Source: Alloyangia mangrovi (GTDB lineage Bacteria > Pseudomonadota > Alphaproteobacteria > Rhodobacterales > Rhodobacteraceae). From it: a stretch of 64,000 bases of DNA. Position 1 is the first letter of the stretch. The number at the start of each line of letters is the position of its first letter. The notes below the pieces were generated by a model, which was not told the origin of the DNA, did no database searches, and saw nothing but the letters and a program-made list of their open reading frames with translations. Position numbers and translations under genes: made by a program. The stretch lies in the NCBI RefSeq assembly GCF_002300555.2, contig NZ_NTHN02000016.1:31214-95213 (forward strand). The letters run 5' to 3'. This document shows positions 57,294-64,000 of the stretch, one piece after another.

Positions 57294-57636
57294 GTTCGTC
57301 CCGCGAATGAATCTGGAGTTGTCGCGCTCTTAGCGGATGTTGCCCGGGCTTGCCAGTGCGGCGGCAGGCGCGCTCCACAGGGCGAGGGTGCGCGCCCTGC
57401 CGCCTCTGGTGCGCCCACCCCGAGGGCCCTGCCCGTGCCTGCACGCGCGGCGGGCGCGAAAGGGCCGGATTCCCCGACCCAACTGGCCGACACTGCCCCG
57501 GAGGCGCCGCCCCGGCTGGTTTTCCCACGTCGGTTCAACGCATCATTTCAATCGGTTTTCCGCCGCGTGGAAATTTTTTCCCGACAGGCCAGTTTCGCCT
57601 TGTGGTCCCCATGTTCGCTTGGATATACGCGTCAGC
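57294..57636. other. intergenic region between metG and tRNA-Ser
   Basis: No credible gene. The metG half is GC-rich. From about 57540 it is more AT-rich with runs such as GGAAATTTTTTCCC, a likely location for the tRNA-Ser promoter. No repeat copy is present. Confidence 0.4.
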
Positions 57637-57726
57637 GGAGACGTGGCCGAGTGGTCGAAGGCACACCCCTGCTAAGGGTGCAGGCGGGAAACCGTCTCGA
57701 GGGTTCGAATCCCTTCGTCTCCGCCA
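57637..57726 (+). tRNA. tRNA-Ser (GCT)
   Basis: 90 bases with the long variable arm of class-II tRNAs. Acceptor GGAGACG / CGTCTCC, anticodon loop CTGCTAA with GCT, variable stem GCGGGAAACCGT, T-loop TTCGAAT and encoded CCA. Confidence 0.95.
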
Positions 57727-57881
57727 TTCACCCAACATGGCACGGCATTCCGGCGAAACACCCGGCTCGCATCGCGCATCGCGCGTCACCCTCCCGGCAG
57801 CCCGCTCCAACAGTCCAGCACATGACGCATGGCCGAAGCCTCCCGGCGCAGACCCGCGAGAGCGTGCGCCGCGGAACGCCC

Positions 57882-58562
57882 TCAGGCGCCCTTGCGCCGC
57901 GCGATCCACACCGTGTGACGCGATCCGCGCTTGGTTCGGCCCGCCCGCACCATATGCGCCCTGGCCTCGAAGCCGTTGCGCCCGAGCCGGCGGGTGAACC
58001 CCTCGTCAGGATGCGCCGACCAGACCGCGAGGACCCCGCCCGGGGTCAGCGCCCGATGCGCCATCTGCAGGCCGCGTTCGCCGTAAAGCGTGTCATTGCC
58101 TGCACGGGTCAGCCCGCCGGGACCGTTGTCGACATCGAGCAGGATCGCATCATAGACACCCTGCGCGGAGCGGATCTCCGCGACGACGTCGCCGGCCCGG
58201 ACTTCGACCCGCGAATCCTCGAGGCAATTCCCGAAAACCGCGCGCATGTGGTCCGTCGCCCAGGCGATCAACTCCGGCACGATCTCCGAGACGATGAGCT
58301 GCGCGCCAGACGGCGCGACCGCCTGCGCGGCGCGCAGGGTGAAGCCCATGCCGAGCCCGCCGATCAGCACGCGCGGCGCGGGGCGGCCGGTCAGCCGCTC
58401 GAAGGCGAGTGTCGCCAGCGCCTCTTCGGAGCCGCCGAGCCGACTGTTCATCAACTCGTTCCCGTCGCTGAGGCGGATGGAATACTCCTCGCCGCGCCGG
58501 AACAGACGCAGCGTGTCACCCTCGGGGGCGGTGGCGGTGGCGAGAAGATCCCAGGGAAGCAT
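57882..58562 (-). CDS. spermidine synthase-like SAM-dependent methyltransferase-fold protein
   Basis: 226 residues of the spermidine-synthase-like family. The SAM-fold motif I is VLIGGLGMGFTLRAA, then VSEIVPELIAWA as motif II, and the family DAILLDVDNGPGGLT. True spermidine synthases bind decarboxylated SAM and have further Asp residues that I cannot confirm, so polyamine synthesis is not certain. Start ATG at 58562 (MLPWDLLATA). It is the only protein gene between the tRNA-Ser and tRNA-Leu genes. Confidence 0.8.
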   Translation of the reverse strand: MLPWDLLATATAPEGDTLRLFRRGEEYSIRLSDGNELMNSRLGGSEEALATLAFERLTGRPAPRVLIGGLGMGFTLRAAQAVAPSGAQLIVSEIVPELIAWATDHMRAVFGNCLEDSRVEVRAGDVVAEIRSAQGVYDAILLDVDNGPGGLTRAGNDTLYGERGLQMAHRALTPGGVLAVWSAHPDEGFTRRLGRNGFEARAHMVRAGRTKRGSRHTVWIARRKGA

Positions 58563-58751
58563 CTGCAGGTCCTGTCGTAAGAGCTGTGCCCGGCCTAGCC
58601 GATCCGCGGGTGGATAGAAAGACGCGCACCCAAGACGCGGAGCAGACCGCGGCTCACGCGACAGCCGGATATTTCGAACGGGATTTCCAAGTGCCCTATG
58701 GGCGCTCAACACCCCAACGGGGTTGGCTTTTCTTCAATCTCAGGAGAGAGA

Positions 58752-58838
58752 TGGTGCGGTCGAGAAGACTCGAACTTCCACGGGAGTTACCCCACAGCGA
58801 CCTCAACGCTGCGCGTCTACCAATTCCGCCACGACCGC
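58752..58838 (-). tRNA. tRNA-Leu (GAG)
   Basis: 87 bases on the minus strand. Acceptor GCGGTCG / CGACCGC, D-loop AATTGGTAGACG, anticodon loop TTGAGGT with GAG, a long variable arm, T-loop TTCGAGT and encoded CCA. Confidence 0.94.
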
Positions 58839-59037
58839 ACTGTCTTGACTTGGTGAAGCGGTCTCTAACGAAGCCCGCGGGGGATGTGAAGAGGAAAATT
58901 GAACCTTTTTGCGAAAACTTCACACGACCTTACGGCAACCTGCGAAAGACCCGCTTTTCGCCCCTCGGTCGGGACCGCACGCGCCGCCGCGGCCCGCTCT
59001 ATTGACCGACGCGGGGAATGCTCCTACTCGCTCGGGT

Positions 59038-59703
59038 ATGGTTGAATGGATCACAACAGACGGGCTGACCGGCTACGACGAGGCCGTTGCCTTAATGGAA
59101 GCACGCGCCGCGGCGATTGCCGCTGGCGAGGCCCAGGAGCTCATCTGGCTGGTCGAGCATCCGCCGCTTTATACCGCCGGCACCTCGGCAAAGGTCGAGG
59201 ATCTGCGCGAGCCGGACCGCTTCCCCGTCTTCGACACCAAGCGCGGCGGACAGTACACCTATCACGGCCCCGGCCAGCGCGTGGTCTACGTCATGCTCGA
59301 CGTCGGCAAGCGTGGCCGCGACGTGCGCCGCTTCGTGCAGCAGCTCGAGGCCTGGGTGATCGCCGCGCTCGCCGAGTTCAACGTCACCGGCCATATCCGC
59401 GAGGGCCGCGTCGGTGTCTGGGTCGAACGCCCGGACAAGCCACTGCTGGCGGACGGCCGCGTGACCGAGGACAAGATCGCCGCCATCGGCATCCGCCTGC
59501 GCAAATGGGTGAGCTTCCACGGCATCTCGATCAACGTCGAGCCGGACCTGTCGCATTTCGGCGGCATCGTGCCCTGCGGCATCACCGAGTACGGCGTGAC
59601 GTCGCTGGTCGATCTCGGCCTGCCGGTGACCATGGACGATCTCGACGTCGCCCTGCGCCGCAGCTTCGATGAGACCTTCGGCACCCTGCCTTGCGAGGCC
59701 TGA
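59038..59703 (+). CDS. lipB: lipoyl(octanoyl) transferase
   Basis: 221 residues. It moves octanoyl groups from acyl carrier protein to lipoyl domains. The substrate-site motif [12 protein letters not shown], the catalytic Lys in DKIAAIGIR, and the catalytic Cys in [13 protein letters not shown] are present. The ATG at 59038 gives [10 protein letters not shown], the usual start; an upstream in-frame start adds unrelated residues. It converges on the LysR gene one base away. Confidence 0.95.
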   Translation: MVEWITTDGLTGYDEAVALMEARAAAIAAGEAQELIWLVEHPPLYTAGTSAKVEDLREPDRFPVFDTKRGGQYTYHGPGQRVVYVMLDVGKRGRDVRRFVQQLEAWVIAALAEFNVTGHIREGRVGVWVERPDKPLLADGRVTEDKIAAIGIRLRKWVSFHGISINVEPDLSHFGGIVPCGITEYGVTSLVDLGLPVTMDDLDVALRRSFDETFGTLPCEA

Positions 59704-59704
59704 G

Positions 59705-60601
59705 CTACCCCGCCAGCAGGTGAGTCTTCACGTCCTCGGCGGCGAAATCGACCAGCGCACGCACCTTGCGGGGCAGCACGGCGCCCTCGAGATAGACCGC
59801 GTGCAGGTCGTGCACGGGCTTTTCCACCTCCGCCAGGACCTCGACCAATCGCCCGACCTCGATGTCGGCGGTGACCACGAATTCCGGGCAATAGGCGATA
59901 CCCCGCCCCGCCAGCGCCATGTCCCGCGCCACGCGGGCGCTGTTCACCGCGAAACGGCTGGCGATCTGCACCTCGCGCAGCGCGCCCTCGGAACCGAAGC
60001 GCCAGCGCGGGCTGCGCTGGTTGCTGTCGTGGATGCAGGCATGGGCAGAGAGCGCTTCAGGACCGTCGGGCACCCCAGCCTCGGCGATATAGGCGGGGGA
60101 GGCCACGAGCTTCATGCTGAAACGGCACAATCGCCGCGCCTTCAGAGTGTTGTCGGTCAGCGTTCCGATGCGGAAGGCCAGATCGATCCCCTCCGACGCA
60201 AGATCGGTATAGGCATCCGATAGCCGCAGCTCGACCGACAGCTCCGGGTGTGGCACGGCGAAACGGCTCAACAGGTCGGCGGCGTAGATCTCGCCAAACG
60301 TCAGCGGCGCCGCCACCCGCAGCACGCCCGAAAAGCCCCGCGCCTCATCCTCGACCGAGCCCAGCAGTTCCTCCAACTCCTCCAGCCAGGCCGGCGCCCG
60401 CGCCAGCAGCTTCTCTCCCGCCGGCGTCAGCCCGACCCGCCGGGTGGTGCGCTGCAGGAGCCGCGTGCCGAGCCGCGCCTCGAGTTCGGCGACGTATTTC
60501 GAGGTGAGCCGGTTCGACACCCCCATGCGCTCGGCTGCAGCGGTGAAGGATCCGGTTTGCGCCGTGGCGACGAAGGCGCGGATCTGGTCGACGATGTCCA
60601 T
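59705..60601 (-). CDS. LysR family transcriptional regulator
   Basis: 298 residues. The N-terminal winged helix MDIVDQIRAFVATAQTGSFTAAAERMGVSNRLTSKYVAELE is followed by the linker helix and a substrate-binding domain (RVAAPLTFGEIYAADLL ... GRGIAYCPEFVVTADI). The pattern matches the group that controls quinone or aldehyde stress genes. It is divergent from a VOC dioxygenase-like gene and a glutathionyl-hydroquinone reductase gene and is the obvious regulator of both. Confidence 0.92.
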   Translation of the reverse strand: MDIVDQIRAFVATAQTGSFTAAAERMGVSNRLTSKYVAELEARLGTRLLQRTTRRVGLTPAGEKLLARAPAWLEELEELLGSVEDEARGFSGVLRVAAPLTFGEIYAADLLSRFAVPHPELSVELRLSDAYTDLASEGIDLAFRIGTLTDNTLKARRLCRFSMKLVASPAYIAEAGVPDGPEALSAHACIHDSNQRSPRWRFGSEGALREVQIASRFAVNSARVARDMALAGRGIAYCPEFVVTADIEVGRLVEVLAEVEKPVHDLHAVYLEGAVLPRKVRALVDFAAEDVKTHLLAG

Positions 60602-60626
60602 GGCATATTCCGAACGTAGCGAGGAT

Positions 60627-60642
60627 AGTATTACCACATACT
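60627..60642. promoter_or_regulatory. candidate LysR-type operator
   Basis: Perfect inverted repeat AGTAT and ATACT around TACCAC, in the 141-base gap between the divergent LysR and VOC genes. It has the size and AT character of LysR boxes. Function is inferred from position only. Confidence 0.5.
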
Positions 60643-60742
60643 CGCCATTTCTTTCCGAAAGGCCAGACCGCATATTCCCCTCAACGGCAGCGAGCGCTGC
60701 CACCCCCTTCCCGCCCCGCGGGACAGCATCTGGAGAGAGATC

Positions 60743-61556
60743 ATGGCAACCAGCGACGCCCCCCCTCGACATCGGCCAGGTGAGCCTGACCGTGAACGAC
60801 CTGACCAGGGTCGGCGATTTCTACCAAACCGCGCTCGGCCTCGAGAAGTTGAGCGATGACGGCACCGAGGCCCGCTTCGGCGCGTCCGGCCGCAGCCTCA
60901 TCGCGCTGCGTCAGGACAAAAGCGCGCCACGCCATTCCCCGCGCGAGGCCGGGCTCTTCCACACCGCCTTCCTGCTGCCCTCGCGCGCCGATCTCGGCGC
61001 CTGGCTTCACCACGCCGCCGAGACCCGCATCCCGCTGCAGGGCGCCTCGGACCACCTCGTCAGCGAGGCACTCTACCTCGCCGACCCCGAGGGCAACGGC
61101 ATCGAGATCTACATAGACCGCCCGCGCGACCAGTGGACCCACCGCGGCGGCGAGATCGAGATGGCCACCAACCACCTCGACCTGCAGGATGTCGCAAGCA
61201 GTGCCACGACCCGCTGGAAGGGCGCACCCAAGGGAACTGTGGTCGGCCACGTCCACCTGCAGGTCGGACGACTCGACCCAGCCGAGGCCTTCTATGCCGA
61301 GACCCTCGGAATGGCGGTGACCAACCACTACCCGGGCGCCACCTTCTACGGCTCTGGCGGCTATCACCACCACCTCGCCTCGAACATCTGGAACAGCCGC
61401 GGCGCCGGGCCGCGCAATGGCCCCGCCACCGGGCTCACCGAGATCGAGCTGCGCGGCACCGCCGCAGAGATCGCCGCAATCCGCAGCCGCGCCCCCGCCG
61501 AGACCCCGCTGACCGATCCCTGGGGCACCACTTTCACCCTGAGCCAGAAGGACTGA
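60743..61556 (+). CDS. VOC family protein, CatE-type ring-cleavage dioxygenase-like (frameshifted by one base)
   Basis: About 270 residues with two VOC domains, like the catechol 2,3-dioxygenase-type CatE/MhqO proteins. Metal ligand candidates are His in GQVSLTV-type first strands and LFHTAFLL, His in GHVHLQVG, and Glu in GIEIY. The start ATG at 60743, with GGAGAGAG upstream, reads MATSDAP and then leaves the frame at seven C (60759-60765). Six would give APLDIGQVSLTVND. It may open hydroquinones. Four bases separate it from the next gene. Confidence 0.82.
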
Positions 61557-61560
61557 CCCC

Positions 61561-62545
61561 ATGCTGATCGACGGAAAATGGACCGCCAACTGGCAGCCGG
61601 TGCAGAAAGCAGACGAAAAGGGACGCTTCGTGCGGCAGGAGTCGAGCTTTCGCAACTGGATCACCCCAGACGGCAGCGCCGGTCCCACCGGGACCGGTGG
61701 CTTCAAGGCCGAGTCCGGTCGCTACCGGCTCTACGTGGCGCTGATCTGCCCCTGGGCCTCTCGCACGCTGATCGCCCGCAAACTCAAGGGCCTCGAAGAG
61801 ATCATCCCGGTCACCGTGGTGAACCCGCGGCTCGATGACCAGGGCTGGAGCTTCGGCGGCTTTCCCGGCGCGGAGGAAGACCCGCTCTACGGCGCGAGCT
61901 ACCTGCACGAACTCTACACCCGTGCCGACCCGCACGTCTCGGGCCGCGCCACGGTGCCGGTGCTCTGGGACGAGAAACAGGGCGTCCTAGTGAACAACGA
62001 GAGCGCCGACATCGTACGCATGTTCGACACCGCCTTCGAGGCGATCGCCCCGTCGGACCTCCGTCTCGCCCCAGAGGATTTGCTCGCGCAAATCGACGAG
62101 GCCAATGCGCAGATCTACCCGCGCTACAACAACGGCGTCTACAAGGCCGGCTTTGCCAGCACGCAGGAGGCCTATGACGAGGCCGTCACCCAGCTCTTCG
62201 AGGAAATGGCCCGGATGGAGCAGCACCTGTCAGATGGCCGGCCCTTCTACTTCGGCGACCGGCTGACGGAGACCGACATCCGCATCTTCGTCACCTCGAT
62301 CCGCTTCGATGCCGCCTACCACGGGCTGTTCAAGTGCAACATCAAGCGGCTCGAGGATCACCCCCACCTGCACGCCCACATGCTGCGCATGCTGAACACC
62401 GGCGGCATCGCAAGCACCGTGGACCTCGACCACATCAAGGCGGGCTACTACGGCATCAAGGCGCTCAACCCCCCCGCGCATCATCCCGGCCGGCCCCGCC
62501 GGGATCGTCGCGGAGGTCGCGAGAGCACAGGGCAACCGCGTCTGA
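61561..62545 (+). CDS. glutathionyl-hydroquinone reductase (frameshifted by one base)
   Basis: About 327 residues, YqjG/ECM4-type glutathione transferase that reduces glutathionyl-hydroquinones. The active-site Cys is in ICPWASRTL, and the NNESADIVRMF and ETDIRIFVTSIRFD segments are family hallmarks. Near the C-terminus, seven C at 62469-62475 shift the frame. Six would give ALNPPRIIPAGPAG and a stop at 62545. Without the repair the tail runs into an intergenic repeat. It forms a unit with the VOC gene. Confidence 0.88.
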
Positions 62546-62568
62546 TCTCACGCGACCGGCCCGGCCCC

Positions 62569-62595
62569 TTCTTCTCTTTGCAAATACGCCGGGGG
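62569..62595 (+). repeat. 27-bp intergenic repeat, copy G (variant 1)
   Basis: Begins TTCTTCTCTTT and ends AAATACGCCGGGGG. It lies 23 bases after the repaired stop of the preceding gene and is followed by a GGGGGC/GCGCCCCC hairpin. It is the same subtype as copy A. Confidence 0.8.
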
Positions 62596-62737
62596 TGAAT
62601 TGGCCGAAGGCCAAGAGGGGGCAGCGCCCCCTCGCGCGCGGCTGCAGACACGCGGGCCGACCCCGGAGGTGGGCATCCCCCCTCCCCCTCCCGGCACGAG
62701 CCGTGCTACATCCCGGGCCGACCAGCCGGAGATCTCC

Positions 62738-64000
62738 ATGCGCGCGCCCAGCCTGCCCCTCACCCGCGACCTCGTCCTCATCGGAGGCGGCCATTCGCAC
62801 GCGCTGCTGCTGCGCATGTGGGGGATGAAGCCACTGCCGGGCGCGCGGCTGACCGTGATCAACCCCGGCCCCACGGCACCCTATTCGGGCATGCTCCCTG
62901 GGTTCGTTTCAGGGCACTACGCGCGCGACGAACTCGACATCGACCTGGTGAAGCTCGCCCGCTTCGCCGGGGCGCGGGTAATCCTCGGCGCGGTGACCGG
63001 CCTCGACTGCGCCGCAAGGCAGGTCCAGGTGGCGGGCCGCGCGCCCATCGGCTTCGACCTCGCCTCGGTGAACATCGGCGTCACCTCGGCCATGCCGGAC
63101 CTGCCGGGCTTTGCCGAACACGCCCTGCCCGCCAAGCCGCTCGGCCCCTTCGCCTCGGCCTGGGCGGCGTATCGGGACGGCAGCGGCGCTGCCTCGGCGG
63201 CGGTGATCGGCGGCGGCGTGGCCGGGGCCGAGCTTGCCTGTGCCATGGCCTTTGCCCTGCAACAGCGCGGCCGCCCGGCGCAGGTGCACCTGATCGAGCG
63301 GGCCACCGCAGTCACCGCCCTGCGGCCCCGCGCCGCTTTGAGGCTGCGCAACGCGCTTGCCGCGCAGGGCGTCACGCTGATCGAGAACGCCGAGGTCACC
63401 GAGGTGACCGATCGCGGCCTGCGCCTTGCCGACGACCGCGAGGTCGACGCCGCGTTCGTCACCGGTGCGGCGGGTGCCCGGGCGCAGGGCTGGCTGCAAG
63501 AAAGCGGGCTCGACCTGCAGGATGGCTTCATCAAGGTCGCCCCGACCCTGCAAAGCTCTGACCCCGCGATTTTTGCCGCAGGTGACTGTGCGCATCTCAC
63601 CGAGACCCCTCGCCCCAAGGCCGGGGTCTTCGCGGTGCGCGAGGCGCCGATCCTGCTGCACAACCTGCGCGCCGCGCTCGAAGGTCGCACGGACCTTCGC
63701 GCCTACCGCCCGCAGCGCGATTACCTCAAGCTGATCTCTCTGGGCCGCAAATCGGCGCTTGCAGACAAGGCGGGGCTGGCCCTCTCCGGCCCGCTCATGT
63801 GGCGCTGGAAGGACCACATCGACCGCACCTTCATGCGCAAGTTCAACGACTTGCCGCAGATGACGCCGCCGCCCCTGCCCCGCCACCACGCGGAAGGCAT
63901 GGAAGAGGCGCTCGGCAGCAAGCCCATGTGCGGCGGCTGCGGCGCCAAGGTCGGGCGCGACGCGCTGGCCTCGGCGCTGTCGATCCTGCCCGCGCCGGTG
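62738..64000 (+). CDS. selD: bifunctional FAD oxidoreductase / selenide, water dikinase SelD (partial, runs off the window)
   Basis: 421 codons are visible and the gene continues past 64000. Residues 1 to about 395 are an NDH-2-like flavoprotein: FAD motif LVLIGGGHSHALLL, second Rossmann AAVIGGGVAGAELA, and FAAGDCAHL. Then MCGGCGAKVG opens a SelD domain, with Cys and Lys spaced as Cys17 and Lys20 of E. coli SelD. SelD makes selenophosphate from selenide and ATP. Such fusions are known in several bacteria, and the flavoprotein part might supply reduced selenium. The start ATG at 62738 has CGGAGATCTCC upstream. Confidence 0.9.
   Translation, partial: MRAPSLPLTRDLVLIGGGHSHALLLRMWGMKPLPGARLTVINPGPTAPYSGMLPGFVSGHYARDELDIDLVKLARFAGARVILGAVTGLDCAARQVQVAGRAPIGFDLASVNIGVTSAMPDLPGFAEHALPAKPLGPFASAWAAYRDGSGAASAAVIGGGVAGAELACAMAFALQQRGRPAQVHLIERATAVTALRPRAALRLRNALAAQGVTLIENAEVTEVTDRGLRLADDREVDAAFVTGAAGARAQGWLQESGLDLQDGFIKVAPTLQSSDPAIFAAGDCAHLTETPRPKAGVFAVREAPILLHNLRAALEGRTDLRAYRPQRDYLKLISLGRKSALADKAGLALSGPLMWRWKDHIDRTFMRKFNDLPQMTPPPLPRHHAEGMEEALGSKPMCGGCGAKVGRDALASALSILPAPV

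Noticed and set aside
55584..57636. A methionine-responsive riboswitch upstream of metG
   Set aside because: No SAM-I, SAM-II or T-box core could be recognised in 57294-57636, and T-boxes are not expected in this group.

Overview
The window is GC-rich DNA (by eye well above 60 % G+C) from a member of the Rhodobacterales (Rhodobacteraceae/Roseobacteraceae). The evidence is the protein style throughout, the alphaproteobacterial tad (Flp) pilus locus, a TRAP transporter, the FAD-oxidoreductase/SelD fusion, and a 27-bp intergenic repeat that I recall as typical of roseobacters. There is no rRNA, CRISPR array, insertion sequence or prophage. I place three tRNA genes.

Layout. 0.3-4.5 kb: DinB-type protein, then a tight unit of D-amino-acid dehydrogenase, BASS-type transporter and FAD-linked hydroxyacid dehydrogenase. 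4.6-10.5 kb (mostly minus): GYD protein, small lipoprotein, 6-phosphogluconate dehydrogenase, argF, argD, truA. 10.7-13.6 kb: ycjX, a GNAT gene and ycjF. 13.6-14.65 kb: an almost gene-free stretch with strong inverted repeats. 14.65-25.8 kb: ileS, SnoaL-like protein, PagL-like lipid A deacylase, low-molecular-weight phosphatase, sirtuin, copper chaperone, rpmB, meaB, hrpB and a lytic transglycosylase. 26.3-36.9 kb: a tad pilus operon (flp, cpaB, cpaC, OmpA-like lipoprotein, tadZ, cpaF, tadB, tadC, two TPR lipoproteins, tadV), followed by a ProC-like gene and an AAA ATPase. 39.3 kb: tRNA-Met. 39.5-52.5 kb: a divergent catabolic cluster around a GntR/UTRA regulator. 52.6-64 kb: trmB, aldo/keto reductase, aquaporin, metG, tRNA-Ser, a spermidine-synthase-like gene, tRNA-Leu, lipB, a LysR/VOC/glutathionyl-hydroquinone-reductase module, and the start of a FAD-oxidoreductase/SelD fusion.

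The most interesting region is 39.5-52.5 kb. Minus arm: gntR-leuC-leuD-dctP-dctQ-dctM. Plus arm: a tautomerase/SnoaL fusion, hyuB, hyuA, an isochorismatase-fold protein with Gly where the catalytic Cys should be, an isocitrate-lyase/PEP-mutase-family lyase, and a flavoprotein. Most genes in each arm overlap or abut. Together they look like a complete route that imports an organic acid or cyclic amide, opens it with ATP, isomerises or reduces it, hydrates it and splits it to central metabolites. A perfect 7-bp-arm palindrome lies in the divergent promoter.

Quality warning. Eight genes, including the ribosomal protein gene rpmB and the arginine gene argF, are broken by exactly one extra base in a homopolymer. 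A ninth (the first TPR gene of the tad locus) appears to lack one base. The uniform pattern points to consensus sequence errors rather than gene decay. I annotate these genes at their intended full extent and mark the shift.
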